DNA of 64,000 nt from positions 12,485 to 76,484 of the forward strand of contig DBYY01000002.1 in assembly GCA_002311025.1 (NCBI GenBank), given 5' to 3'. Both the position numbers and the translations under genes were made by a program. The notes beneath the pieces are model-generated. The model had not been told where the DNA came from. It made no database searches and worked only from the letters and a program-made list of their open reading frames with translations. Below are positions 25,275 through 33,210 of this stretch, piece by piece; position 1 is the stretch's first letter, and every line of letters begins with the position of its first letter. The DNA is from Candidatus Proelusimicrobium tauri. Lineage in GTDB: Bacteria > Elusimicrobiota > Elusimicrobia > Elusimicrobiales > Elusimicrobiaceae.

Positions 25275-25925
25275 ATGAAGAAACTTATTGCTGTAACAGT
25301 CTTATTCTCTTTATCCTTAGGTGCAAATGCTTATGTGCAAAAATGCTTCTATGGTAAAGATTGCATTGATGGCAAATTAGTAAATTATTGCGACAAAAAA
25401 TGCGAAGCCAAAAAAGCCGCTGAAGAAGCTGCTTTAAGAGCAGAACAAGAAAGACTTGCTGCTCAAAGAAGAGTTGCTGCTTTAAAAGCACAAAGAGAAG
25501 CCGAAGCTGCCGCAAGAAAAGCTCAACAAGAAAGAGATGCTGCTGCTTTAGCCGCTATCGGTGCTGTTAAACAAACCGAAGACGAAATCGCCGTAACCTT
25601 AAAGAATGATATTCTTTTTGAATATGGAAAATCTACTTTGTCAAAAGAAGCAAAAAATACTTTGAACAAAGCTGTTGAACTTCTTAACAAAATTCCTAAC
25701 AGAACTTTAGTTATTGAAGGTCATACCGATTCTGCAGGTTCAGATGAATTTAACAAAGATTTATCTGAAAAAAGAGCAAAAGCCGTTTATGATTATATGA
25801 ACGCTCAAGGTCTTAACATTAAATCCGTTTCCTATACCGGTCACGGTGAAGTAAGACCTGTTGCAGATAATTCTACCAAAGAAGGCCGCGCAGCAAATCG
25901 CCGCGTAGAATTCAAAATTAAATAA
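25275..25925 (+). CDS. Periplasmic coiled-coil OmpA-family protein
   Basis: 216 residues from the ATG at 25275, which has an AAGGAG site 6 bases upstream; an earlier in-frame start lies within the promoter region and is unlikely. A signal peptide (1-19, ending GANA) is followed by a short cysteine-rich stretch (four Cys in about 22 residues), an Ala/Glu/Arg/Lys helix of ~55 residues predicted to be coiled coil, and an OmpA_C domain (about 100-216) with FEYGKSTLS, IEGHTDSAG and AANRRVEFK. It probably spans the periplasm and binds peptidoglycan. It has no lipobox and no barrel. An extended -10 TGC-TACAAT is at 25228-25236. Confidence 0.88.
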   Translation: MKKLIAVTVLFSLSLGANAYVQKCFYGKDCIDGKLVNYCDKKCEAKKAAEEAALRAEQERLAAQRRVAALKAQREAEAAARKAQQERDAAALAAIGAVKQTEDEIAVTLKNDILFEYGKSTLSKEAKNTLNKAVELLNKIPNRTLVIEGHTDSAGSDEFNKDLSEKRAKAVYDYMNAQGLNIKSVSYTGHGEVRPVADNSTKEGRAANRRVEFKIK

Positions 25926-25945
25926 TGACTAATTATTTAACTTTT

Positions 25946-25976
25946 AAAAGACCGCTCTTTAAGGGCGGTCTTTTTT
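25946..25976 (+). terminator. Rho-independent terminator
   Basis: AAAAGACCGC (25946-25955) pairs with GCGGTCTTTT (25965-25974), ending in T residues to 25976. It is only 14 bases from the next start codon. Confidence 0.9.
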
Positions 25977-25977
25977 A

Positions 25978-25983
25978 TATAAT
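25978..25983 (+). promoter_or_regulatory. -10 box at the AsmA-like gene, leaderless start
   Basis: TATAAT directly follows the terminator's T run and is 6 bases before the ATG at 25990, so transcription should start at the A of the start codon. No -35 match is seen. Confidence 0.5.
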
Positions 25984-25989
25984 TTATAT

Positions 25990-28230
25990 ATGAAGAAAAT
26001 AAAGAGAATTATTAAATTTTTTGCCTATATATTAGTGTTTTTTGGCTTTTTCCTTTTGTTTGCGGAATTTGCCTTGCGTTATATTTTGCCTTTGCCGTCG
26101 GTTAAAAATAAATTATTAAACACGGTATCTTCTTCTGTGGGAGCAGATATTAAAGCAGGTGATATTTCCGCAGGACTTTTCGGTATAGAAATTGATGCTA
26201 TAACTTTAGATACTCAAAAAGGTAATGTTTTTACTTGTAAAGATCTAAAAATAAAATTAAATCCCTTTAAATTATTAATCGGACAAATTGACATAAAAGA
26301 TATTTATATCTATGAACCGGTTATTCAAATTATTCGCTTTCAAGACGGCAGTTTTAATTTTAGTCCGCTGGTATCTTCTTCCGAAGAAGAAACTAAAAAT
26401 TCACAAGAAGAAAATAAAAATGACAGTGACCCTATTGACTTAAAAGTTAAAAATCTTAATTTGATAAATGCCAAAGTTTTTTATTTAGATTTACAGGAAA
26501 ATATGAAGGCAAATGTAAGAAATTTAACTTTATCGGTGCAACATTTTTCTTATGATAAACCTTTCAATATAAACTTTTCTTTTGACCCTTATTTTGAACA
26601 AAAAGATTTGATTCTTGAAGGTGCGCACATTGCTTTAAATGCCAAGACAAATTTAAATAATTTGGATATGGAAAAGGCCTCTTTAAATTTAAAAAATCTC
26701 TTGTTTAAGTATAAAGAAGCAGTGTTTGAAGCTAGGGCAGATGTAAATAATTTTGAAAATCCCTCGGTGAAGTTTGATATGAAATTAAAAAACTTTTCAA
26801 ATGAAACTTTGCTTGCTTTTGGCAAAACCCCTGCTTTTACTTTGCCTTTAACAAGTGCTAAAGGGGCTTTATCTTATCAAAACAAAAACTCCAAATTGGA
26901 TATACAAAATTTGATTTTACAAATTGCTGATACTAAACTCGATTTTAAAGGCCATTTCCTTTTTGATAAAGATCTTGCGGCACAAGGTAAAATTGTTTTA
27001 AACAGTGTTTTGGATACGGTGGAAAATCATTCCCCTGTAATTGCTCAATATAAGCCCAAAGGGCAAATTCTTGCGGATTTTGATTTTTCCTTGCCGCTTG
27101 GTTTAACCGGAAAGTTAGATTTAAAAAATATTGGCTTTTTCGTTGATACCGCCGGTACTTTTGAAAATATAAATGCTTCGGCTGAGATTGGCAGTATTGA
27201 CGAGATAAAAATCAATTCTTTTGAAGGTCTTTTAAATAAAAATCCGTTTACTTTACAGGCAAGTTACTTAAAAAAGAAAGACTTCGCCGATGTGTTTTTA
27301 GATTTCAAAGCAGAAAAACTTTATCTAATTAACAGCGCAAATAAAGAAGAAAACAAAACAGAGCAAGTTAGCCAAGAAGAAAGTTCCCCCGCTAAAGAAC
27401 AGGCAACACAGGAAGAAGAAACTTCTACTTTTGTGCCGATAAATATTAACGCTAACATAAATATCGGCAAAATGGATGTGCCTTATTTAAGAGGAAATAA
27501 ACTTAATTTTACGGCTAAAGCAAAAAATATTACGCCCAAAATGGATAAAACACACGGAACTTTTAATCTTTCCGTACAAGATGGGCAGATAAAGGATGTT
27601 TATACTCTTGCTAACGCAAATGCCGTGGCAAAAGTTATGTTTATGAGTCTTGGCATTGTCAGCAGAGTTATAAATACACTTAATGTGCTTGATTTGCTTA
27701 ACGGTATGGGTAAAGTGCTATCGGGCAAAAAAGAAACAGAAGAAGATATTCCGCAGCATCAGGAAATTAATGGGAAAATGGATTTTGATTCCTTTGATAC
27801 CAAAATTGATTTTAACCAAGGGGTTGCGACTATGAAAAAATGTTCTTTTGTATCTGATTTATTTTCTTTCAGAGTCAACGGTAATATCAATTTTGATAAC
27901 CGCAAAATTAAATTAAATGTTGATAGTGCACCGGGTAAGCATACCGAAGATGGTATTATGCCTTTAAACATTGATATTAAAGGCACTATTGAAGAGCCGA
28001 AAGGTTCTTTGAGTGTTTTATCAAGTGTGAGTGCGCTCGTAGGCGATACTGTTATGAATAACCCCGTATCAAATATGCTTAAAAAAGGATGGGGTAAATT
28101 GTTCTCTTCTTCAAAAGACGAAGAAGAAGCCATAGCGCAGGAAACTTTGCCACAAGAGCCAAATACAACCGAAAATAAAACGGAAAATACTACCGAAAAT
28201 ACTGCGCAAAACCCGACTGAAGAAAAATAG
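25990..28230 (+). CDS. AsmA family envelope protein
   Basis: 746 residues. One N-terminal membrane helix (about 9-31) is followed by a large periplasmic beta-rich region of AsmA/YhdP type: the N-terminal motif VGADIKAGDISAGLFGIEID and repeated strands of the DIKDIYIYEPVIQI kind, with a typical C-terminal pattern INGKMDFDSFDTKIDF and GNINFDNRKIKL. Two Glu/Ser/Thr-rich low-complexity inserts occur near residues 130-150 and 455-480, and the tail is Asn/Thr/Glu-rich. Proteins of this family are linked to lipid transfer between membranes. It stands alone between two terminators. Confidence 0.82.
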   Translation: MKKIKRIIKFFAYILVFFGFFLLFAEFALRYILPLPSVKNKLLNTVSSSVGADIKAGDISAGLFGIEIDAITLDTQKGNVFTCKDLKIKLNPFKLLIGQIDIKDIYIYEPVIQIIRFQDGSFNFSPLVSSSEEETKNSQEENKNDSDPIDLKVKNLNLINAKVFYLDLQENMKANVRNLTLSVQHFSYDKPFNINFSFDPYFEQKDLILEGAHIALNAKTNLNNLDMEKASLNLKNLLFKYKEAVFEARADVNNFENPSVKFDMKLKNFSNETLLAFGKTPAFTLPLTSAKGALSYQNKNSKLDIQNLILQIADTKLDFKGHFLFDKDLAAQGKIVLNSVLDTVENHSPVIAQYKPKGQILADFDFSLPLGLTGKLDLKNIGFFVDTAGTFENINASAEIGSIDEIKINSFEGLLNKNPFTLQASYLKKKDFADVFLDFKAEKLYLINSANKEENKTEQVSQEESSPAKEQATQEEETSTFVPININANINIGKMDVPYLRGNKLNFTAKAKNITPKMDKTHGTFNLSVQDGQIKDVYTLANANAVAKVMFMSLGIVSRVINTLNVLDLLNGMGKVLSGKKETEEDIPQHQEINGKMDFDSFDTKIDFNQGVATMKKCSFVSDLFSFRVNGNINFDNRKIKLNVDSAPGKHTEDGIMPLNIDIKGTIEEPKGSLSVLSSVSALVGDTVMNNPVSNMLKKGWGKLFSSSKDEEEAIAQETLPQEPNTTENKTENTTENTAQNPTEEK

Positions 28231-28252
28231 TTCGTTTAAATTTTATTCAAAG

Positions 28253-28287
28253 AAAAAAGCACCTGTAAAAAATACAGGTGCTTTTTT
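28253..28287. terminator. Bidirectional terminator
   Basis: AAAAAAGCACCTGTA (28253-28267) pairs with TACAGGTGCTTTTTT (28273-28287), with T-rich ends on both strands. It lies between the convergent AsmA-like and DksA-like genes. Confidence 0.92.
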
Positions 28288-28307
28288 ACAACGACTTTAA
28301 ATAATTC

Positions 28308-28685
28308 TTATTTAATTTTTTCGTTGGAAGATTGGCAATTAATGCAATACCTTGCAAAGGGAATTGCCAAAATTCTTTTTTTAGGTATCGGCTGGCGGCA
28401 AGATTCGCAAATGCCGTAAATACCTTTTGAAATGCGGCGCAAGGCGGATTCTATTTGGTCTAAATTTGCGTGGGCGCTACTGTTAAGTTCAAATAAAACT
28501 TCTTTATCCAAACTTTGGGAGGCATTATCAATTTCATCGCCGACTTCGGCTTCGGGCATTTCGTTTTCTTTTTTAGCCAAAATACCTTGTTGAATTTTTT
28601 TGCGCTCTTCTAAGAGCCAGGCCTCAATTTGTTTAATTTCCTTTGCCGTAAGTTCCGGACCTTTTGCCTTTTTTTTAATAACCAT
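28308..28685 (-). CDS. dksA: DksA/TraR family C4 zinc-finger protein
   Basis: 125 residues. An N-terminal helix (about 8-38) leads to an acidic coiled-coil tip GDEIDNASQ, comparable with the D-x-x-D-x-A motif of DksA that reaches into the RNA polymerase secondary channel. The second helix is followed by the zinc finger C-E-S-C ... C-I-N-C near residues 97-118. It would modulate transcription with ppGpp. The ribosome binding site is AAGGAAGGA. Its mRNA leader of about 140 bases holds three hairpins and is driven by a near-consensus promoter. TraR-like paralogues cannot be excluded, so the symbol is tentative. Confidence 0.82.
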   Translation of the reverse strand: MVIKKKAKGPELTAKEIKQIEAWLLEERKKIQQGILAKKENEMPEAEVGDEIDNASQSLDKEVLFELNSSAHANLDQIESALRRISKGIYGICESCRQPIPKKRILAIPFARYCINCQSSNEKIK

Positions 28686-28701
28686 AATAGTAATCCTTCC
28701 T

Positions 28702-28822
28702 TAAAAAATAAAAAACGGATATGCCGTTTTCTGTTTTTCCCATATATCAGGGCCAAGTTTTAAACTTGGCCCTGGTCGGATATCTTCGGGGGGTAAAATC
28801 GAAGATGTCCGCGGGGATAAAT
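28702..28822 (-). promoter_or_regulatory. Structured 5' leader of the DksA-like gene
   Basis: Three stem-loops on the minus strand: CGGACATCTTCG/CGAAGATATCCG (28777-28811, one G-U pair), the perfect 13-bp repeat CAGGGCCAAGTTT/AAACTTGGCCCTG (28748-28774), and AAAACGG/CCGTTTT (28712-28730) followed by a T-rich run just before the ribosome binding site. The last resembles a terminator, so transcription may be attenuated here. Confidence 0.6.
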
Positions 28823-28829
28823 ATATTTA

Positions 28830-28858
28830 ACTATATGTAAAATAAAGACAATTGTCAA
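28830..28858 (-). promoter_or_regulatory. Near-consensus promoter of the DksA-like gene
   Basis: TTGACA (28853-28858) and TATAGT (28830-28835) on the minus strand are separated by 17 bases. The -35 box overlaps that of the opposing promoter. Transcription would start near 28823. Confidence 0.8.
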
Positions 28859-28880
28859 GACCCTTTTTGTAATGTATAAT
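28852..28880 (+). promoter_or_regulatory. Promoter of the ankyrin-repeat gene
   Basis: TTGTCA (28852-28857) and TATAAT (28875-28880), 17 bases apart. It shares five bases of its -35 box with the divergent promoter, so the two probably compete for RNA polymerase. Confidence 0.75.
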
Positions 28881-28910
28881 GTTAATGTAGTGATTTAAGG
28901 AGATTAATCT

Positions 28911-29873
28911 ATGAAAAAAATATTTGTTTTATTTTGTTTTACCACTTGCTTTGTGTTAACCGCTTTAGCACAAGGTTATAAAATAACAGAGCCGTATGGC
29001 ACTTCTGAAAAGAGTGGGAAGTTATCTTCCAAGTCAACTCAAAAGTATACTTATCTTTATGATACTTCTTTGATACAGGCAATTAAACTTAAAGATGAAG
29101 AACGTGTGAAATTATTAATGTATGCGCAAGTTAATCCCAATGAAAAAAATGACGAAGGTTTTACCCCCCTTTACTTTGCCGCACAATATCTTACGCCGGA
29201 TACTTTAACCTTGCTTTTAGATAGAGGTGCAAGAGTTAATTTAACCAGTAAATATAATTTGACGCCGCTTATGGCTGCTGCCGCTGCAGGCAGAGCAGAT
29301 AATGTGGAAGTGCTTTTGGAATACGGCGCTGACCCGAATATGCTTGATGATAAAGAATTGACCGCTTTAGACCATGCTTTTAATAATCATCAACTTGAGG
29401 CGGCAATTATTCTTAACCCTGTAACAACCGTTAAGAAGCCTACAATGAACGAAGAAAACTTGACAGAGGATAATATAAACGGCAATGCTGTCTTAGAGCA
29501 TGAGGCTGAACCTCAACAAACACAAGAGCCGGAATTTTTATCAGAAGAAACCATTTCTTTGGAAATAATTCCCGACCAAGAAACATATAACCCGACCCTT
29601 GCCGAAATTGACGCTAAAATAGAGCAAACACGCCAAGCCTTAGCAAGACTTATTGCTTTAAGAAAACAAATTGTTGAAACGGAAGAAGCACAAATAGCCC
29701 AAGCACAGGCTCAACAACAGGCCATTTCCGCTAAAACAACAAAACCTGCCAAGACGGCAAAACCGGCAAAATCTTCTTCAGCGGTCAAAACAACGACTTA
29801 CACAAAAACAACCACAACTAAAACTACTTCTGTAAAGAAAGGTAATACCGCAAAATTTGGCGCAAGTAAATAA
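28911..29873 (+). CDS. Secreted ankyrin-repeat protein
   Basis: 320 residues. Signal peptide about 1-20, ending ALA. Three to four ankyrin repeats occupy about residues 50-165: recognisable units are EGFTPLYFAAQY, YNLTPLMAAAAAGRADNVEVLLEYGADPN and KELTALDHAFNNHQLE. A Glu-rich linker, a short coiled coil (TLAEIDAKIEQTRQALARL) and a Lys/Thr/Ala-rich basic tail follow. Such periplasmic ankyrin proteins usually mediate protein binding; the partner is unknown. The ribosome binding site AAGGAG lies 9 bases upstream. Confidence 0.85.
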   Translation: MKKIFVLFCFTTCFVLTALAQGYKITEPYGTSEKSGKLSSKSTQKYTYLYDTSLIQAIKLKDEERVKLLMYAQVNPNEKNDEGFTPLYFAAQYLTPDTLTLLLDRGARVNLTSKYNLTPLMAAAAAGRADNVEVLLEYGADPNMLDDKELTALDHAFNNHQLEAAIILNPVTTVKKPTMNEENLTEDNINGNAVLEHEAEPQQTQEPEFLSEETISLEIIPDQETYNPTLAEIDAKIEQTRQALARLIALRKQIVETEEAQIAQAQAQQQAISAKTTKPAKTAKPAKSSSAVKTTTYTKTTTTKTTSVKKGNTAKFGASK

Positions 29874-29877
29874 TTTT

Positions 29878-29918
29878 AAAAGCCCCCTCGTCTGAATTTT
29901 GGACAAAGGGGCTTTTTT
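29878..29918 (+). terminator. Rho-independent terminator
   Basis: AAAAGCCCC (29878-29886) pairs with GGGGCTTTT from 29908, closed by T residues to 29918. The feoB promoter overlaps its 3' half. Confidence 0.88.
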
Positions 29919-29928
29919 ATGGTATAAT
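29900..29928 (+). promoter_or_regulatory. Probable promoter of the FeoAB gene
   Basis: TGGACA (29900-29905) and TATAAT (29923-29928) are 17 bases apart, with a TGG extension before the -10 box. The -35 box lies inside the loop and 3' arm of the preceding terminator. The leader is about 90 bases; I see no Fur-type palindrome in it. Confidence 0.6.
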
Positions 29929-30027
29929 TGTTAGTATAGACTTACAATTATAATAAGTTTTAGAGATATTTTATAAATAATTAGTTAGATATAACTTACA
30001 TTTTTGTGTTTTGAGAAGAGAAAAACT

Positions 30028-31974
30028 ATGGAAGAAAATTTAAAGAAATTAACCCAATTAAAGAAAGGTCAGGAAGGCCATATTGCCGCCTTTGATACAA
30101 AGGATAAAAACCTTATTAAAAAGATGGAAGATATAGGCTTGCACATTGGCTGCCATGTGGTGCGCAAAAATTCAAGCACACCTGTTTTTATTAAAGCGGG
30201 CGATGTTGAACTTGCACTAGGCAGAGATTTTGCCAAATATATTTTAATAAAAGCCTACTCCAAAACTATTTTTATGCTAGGTAATCCAAATGTGGGCAAG
30301 AGCAGTCTTTTCTCGCGCATAACCGGCGTTAAGACGGCTGCCTCAAATTACCCCGGCACAACAATATCTCTTTTAAAAGGCGAAATGGTTATAAATAACA
30401 CTTCCTACAATGTTTTTGATACTCCGGGCACTTATAGCTTGGATTATGAAGATAATATCTCTAAAGAGGCCTGTGAGTTAATTAAAAAGAAACCTTTTGA
30501 TATTGCTTTATATGTTTTAGACGCACAACATCTTGAAAGGAATTTGCTTTTTGCTATGGATGTTATTTCGCTTGGCAAGCCGACTATTCTTATTTTAAAC
30601 AAATTTGATATCGCGCAAAAAAAAGGTATTGATATTGATAAAAAAGTTCTTTCCAAGATGCTCGGCGTGCCGGTTGTTATAACAAACGGCTTAAATGGCG
30701 ACGGGCTTAAAAAACTTTCCGTTTTAATTGATAAAATGGTGCAGGGTAAAATAGAAACAAATCCCCCCGCCTTACCGCAAAAACAGGAAGAAAAGTGGCA
30801 GTTAATCGGCGAAATCAGCAAAAAAGCGCAAACAATAAAGCACCGCCACCCTTCCTTCTTGGAAAAAATTGAAGAAGCCGCCACAACGCCCTTTTTTGGC
30901 ATTTTAATTGCGCTTGTTATCTTGATTAGTTCTTTTTGTTTGGTGCTTTTCCTTGGCGAGCGTATAATTGATTTTTTAAGCAATCTTTACGAAAGTTATT
31001 ATTTGCCCTTTATTCAAAATGTTTTTGCGTTTTGTAAAGGCACTTTCTTGTGGGATTTCTTGATAGGGGTTTCCACACCTGAGGCAGAAGGGTTTGGGCT
31101 TTTAACAGAAGGGCTTAAAATACCTTTTATTGATGTTATGCCTTATGTCGTTTTGTTCTATGCTATTTTGGAATTTTTGGGTGAACTTGGCTATTTGCCA
31201 AGACTTGCTATCTTGCTTGATAGGTTTTTACATAAACTTGGGCTTCACGGTTATAGCGCAATACCTATAATGCTTGGGCTTGGCTGCAAAGTGCCGGCAC
31301 TCTTGGCCGCAGGCCGCCTTGAAACTAGACGCCAAAAAATTATTGCTATGGCCCTTATTTTTATGATGGCGCCTTGTATATCGCAAAGTGCTATGATGTT
31401 TAGTTTAATTGCTCCTTTTGGTATAAAATATCTTATTTTGACTTTCGGTATTATGTTTGTCGTTGCCGCTTTAACAGGCACTATTTTAAACAAAATTTTG
31501 CCCGGCGATAGTGCAGATATTTTTATGGAAGTGCCCTCTTGGCAATGGCCTAAAGCAAGCGTGCTTGGGCGCAAAATTTGGCAACGCACAAAAGAATATC
31601 TTTTTGAGGCCGTGCCTTTGATTTTGGCCGGTATGGTTATTATAAGTGTGGCACAGATGATTGGGCTTGTTGATTTTATCGGCAAGATTTTTGCCTTCCC
31701 AACAACTTTTATGCTCGGCCTTCCGCAAGATACATCTTCTGTGGTAATTTTGGGTGTTTTAAGGAAAGATGTTTCTATCGCGCTACTTGAACCCTTTAAT
31801 TTGACCGCCAAACAACTTGTTATTGCAAGTATCTTTATGTCAATGTATTTGCCGTGTGTGGCTTCTTTCTTTGTTATGCTAAAAGAAGCCAAATGGAAAG
31901 ATACTTTAAGAATCCTTGCGATTACTTTATCTGTATCTTTACTTGTTTGCAGTCTGCTTAATATTATTTTGTAA
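30028..31974 (+). CDS. feoB: FeoA-FeoB fusion, ferrous iron transporter
   Basis: 648 residues from the ATG at 30028 (GAGAAGAG upstream); an in-frame TTG at 30004 is less likely. Residues ~5-75 form a FeoA-like SH3 domain. The G domain follows with G1 GNPNVGKSS, G3 DTPGTYSL and G4 LNKFD. The membrane part has about 8-10 helices and the gate-like segments GLGCKVPALLA and MMAPCISQSAMM. The whole is shorter than E. coli FeoB (773 residues). It imports Fe(II) across the inner membrane, which suits an anaerobe with an iron-rich hydrogenase encoded nearby. Confidence 0.92.
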   Translation: MEENLKKLTQLKKGQEGHIAAFDTKDKNLIKKMEDIGLHIGCHVVRKNSSTPVFIKAGDVELALGRDFAKYILIKAYSKTIFMLGNPNVGKSSLFSRITGVKTAASNYPGTTISLLKGEMVINNTSYNVFDTPGTYSLDYEDNISKEACELIKKKPFDIALYVLDAQHLERNLLFAMDVISLGKPTILILNKFDIAQKKGIDIDKKVLSKMLGVPVVITNGLNGDGLKKLSVLIDKMVQGKIETNPPALPQKQEEKWQLIGEISKKAQTIKHRHPSFLEKIEEAATTPFFGILIALVILISSFCLVLFLGERIIDFLSNLYESYYLPFIQNVFAFCKGTFLWDFLIGVSTPEAEGFGLLTEGLKIPFIDVMPYVVLFYAILEFLGELGYLPRLAILLDRFLHKLGLHGYSAIPIMLGLGCKVPALLAAGRLETRRQKIIAMALIFMMAPCISQSAMMFSLIAPFGIKYLILTFGIMFVVAALTGTILNKILPGDSADIFMEVPSWQWPKASVLGRKIWQRTKEYLFEAVPLILAGMVIISVAQMIGLVDFIGKIFAFPTTFMLGLPQDTSSVVILGVLRKDVSIALLEPFNLTAKQLVIASIFMSMYLPCVASFFVMLKEAKWKDTLRILAITLSVSLLVCSLLNIIL

Positions 31975-32052
31975 GATTCATTACAAGTATATAGAAAGTT
32001 TACTTCATATAAATAGAAAATATAAATCTTAAATGAAAATTAGCAGTGTCTC

Positions 32053-32081
32053 TTGACTTTTGCTAATAAACATGGTAATAT
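32053..32081 (+). promoter_or_regulatory. Strong promoter ahead of a probable small RNA
   Basis: TTGACT (32053-32058) and TAATAT (32076-32081) are 17 bases apart, with a TGG extension. Predicted start near 32088. It lies in the 295-base gap after feoB. Confidence 0.7.
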
Positions 32082-32087
32082 AGAGAA

Positions 32088-32206
32088 GATAAAAACCCCT
32101 TTGGTATTAGATCTCAATGGAATGGAAACTATTACCAAAGGGGACTAGACAAAAGGTATGCTATCAGTTCTAAGCATAACTCCTGCACTTTTAGTATACC
32201 TTTTTG
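32088..32206 (+). ncRNA. Probable ~120-nt small RNA or attenuated leader
   Basis: Between the promoter and the next gene are two large hairpins. The first is an 11-bp perfect stem CCCCTTTGGTA/TACCAAAGGGG (32097-32143) with a 25-base loop. The second is a 13-bp stem AAAAGGTATGCTA/TAGTATACCTTTT (32151-32204, one G-U pair) with T residues after it, so it acts as a terminator. Transcription would yield a ~120-nt RNA, with readthrough into the unknown gene at 32270. Confidence 0.6.
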
Positions 32207-32269
32207 TTTAAATAGGTGTCAAGTATTTTTTTGACCCTAAAATTATAAATAAAGAGGATAAAATAACAG

Positions 32270-33127
32270 ATGATTACTAAAAGAAAAATAAGAAATGTAG
32301 AAAAATATCTAGTTCATAACCTAGAATCTTTCAGGATTGTTTCTCCTGAATTAACTTCCGAAATTAAAACAAAATTACAACTTGACAAGTATACCAATAA
32401 CTCTAAATTTTTACCATTGGCTGTTGGTCCTGTTAGTAAATTTAATGCTAAGGGTTCTTGGATAATATTAAAGGACCTTCCTAAAGAAACAAGATATATT
32501 ATGACCACACATTGGGAATGCACTGATTGGCATGGAAATCATCATGAGGGAGATAGCGATGTGTATAAAGACTGCTATCAGCGAAAACGCCTTCCGCCAC
32601 CATCTGAAGAATTGATTTTAAGGAACAATAAAGTTTATAGTGATGTTTTAAATATAACAGACAAAGATCGTATAAAATATAATATAAATTTAATGCTAGA
32701 ATTATTTGGGGAATGTGACTTTGTAAAACCTGATTTCACAGAAACAATAAAGATTATAAGAAAGAACTTTGAGTTGCTTCCTGCTGGAGAATATCCATTT
32801 GAAAAAATACGGCCTTTAATTGAAGGTAATTCTCAAGATAACAGGGCGATTCGTTTTCTTAAGGATCGTTTTAAATTTTTTCAAGAAGCCAAACCTACAA
32901 CTCTTGTAATAGGGTATGGTGGATACAGAGGTTATGTTGGGTTTCAGTATAATAAATACTTGATACTTGATAATACAACCTATGGGAATGCTATTTATGT
33001 TTTTCCTGCCAATACTGATCTGCTTCTTTCTTACACAAAAAAGGAAATTCTAGATGGAAATTTACATGTTGATAGAATCCAACATACAAAAGACTGGTGT
33101 GTTCGTGTGAAGAAATACTTAAAGTAA
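32270..33127 (+). CDS. Protein of unknown function beside the restriction-modification genes
   Basis: 285 residues; I do not recognise the family. There is no signal peptide or membrane segment. It is rich in Tyr, Lys and aromatic residues, with a His/Asp/Cys cluster HWECTDWHGNHHEGD near residue 82 and a C-terminal segment GYGGYRGYVGFQYNKYLILDN that looks like a small beta sheet. The ribosome binding site is AGAGGAT. The gene is AT-rich like the restriction genes it converges on and is separated from feoB by a small RNA-like element, so it may be part of a defence island. No function is claimed. Confidence 0.75.
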   Translation: MITKRKIRNVEKYLVHNLESFRIVSPELTSEIKTKLQLDKYTNNSKFLPLAVGPVSKFNAKGSWIILKDLPKETRYIMTTHWECTDWHGNHHEGDSDVYKDCYQRKRLPPPSEELILRNNKVYSDVLNITDKDRIKYNINLMLELFGECDFVKPDFTETIKIIRKNFELLPAGEYPFEKIRPLIEGNSQDNRAIRFLKDRFKFFQEAKPTTLVIGYGGYRGYVGFQYNKYLILDNTTYGNAIYVFPANTDLLLSYTKKEILDGNLHVDRIQHTKDWCVRVKKYLK

Positions 33128-33137
33128 AAATATAAGA

Positions 33138-33195
33138 TTGTGATAGAAAGAAGCGAAATTAAATATCAATTTTATAAATCTTCTTTCTATCACAA
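33138..33195. terminator. Long inverted repeat between convergent genes
   Basis: TTGTGATAGAAAGAAG (33138-33153) and its exact complement at 33180-33195 form a 16-bp stem with a 26-base loop. No T run is present, so it may be a weak or Rho-assisted bidirectional terminator. Confidence 0.6.
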
Positions 33196-33210
33196 CTACA
33201 AAGAGATCAT

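Noticed and set aside
32088..33127. Type III toxin-antitoxin (ToxIN-like) system
   Set aside because: Promoter, RNA, terminator and gene are in the right order, but the RNA has no tandem repeats and the protein is larger and unlike ToxN.
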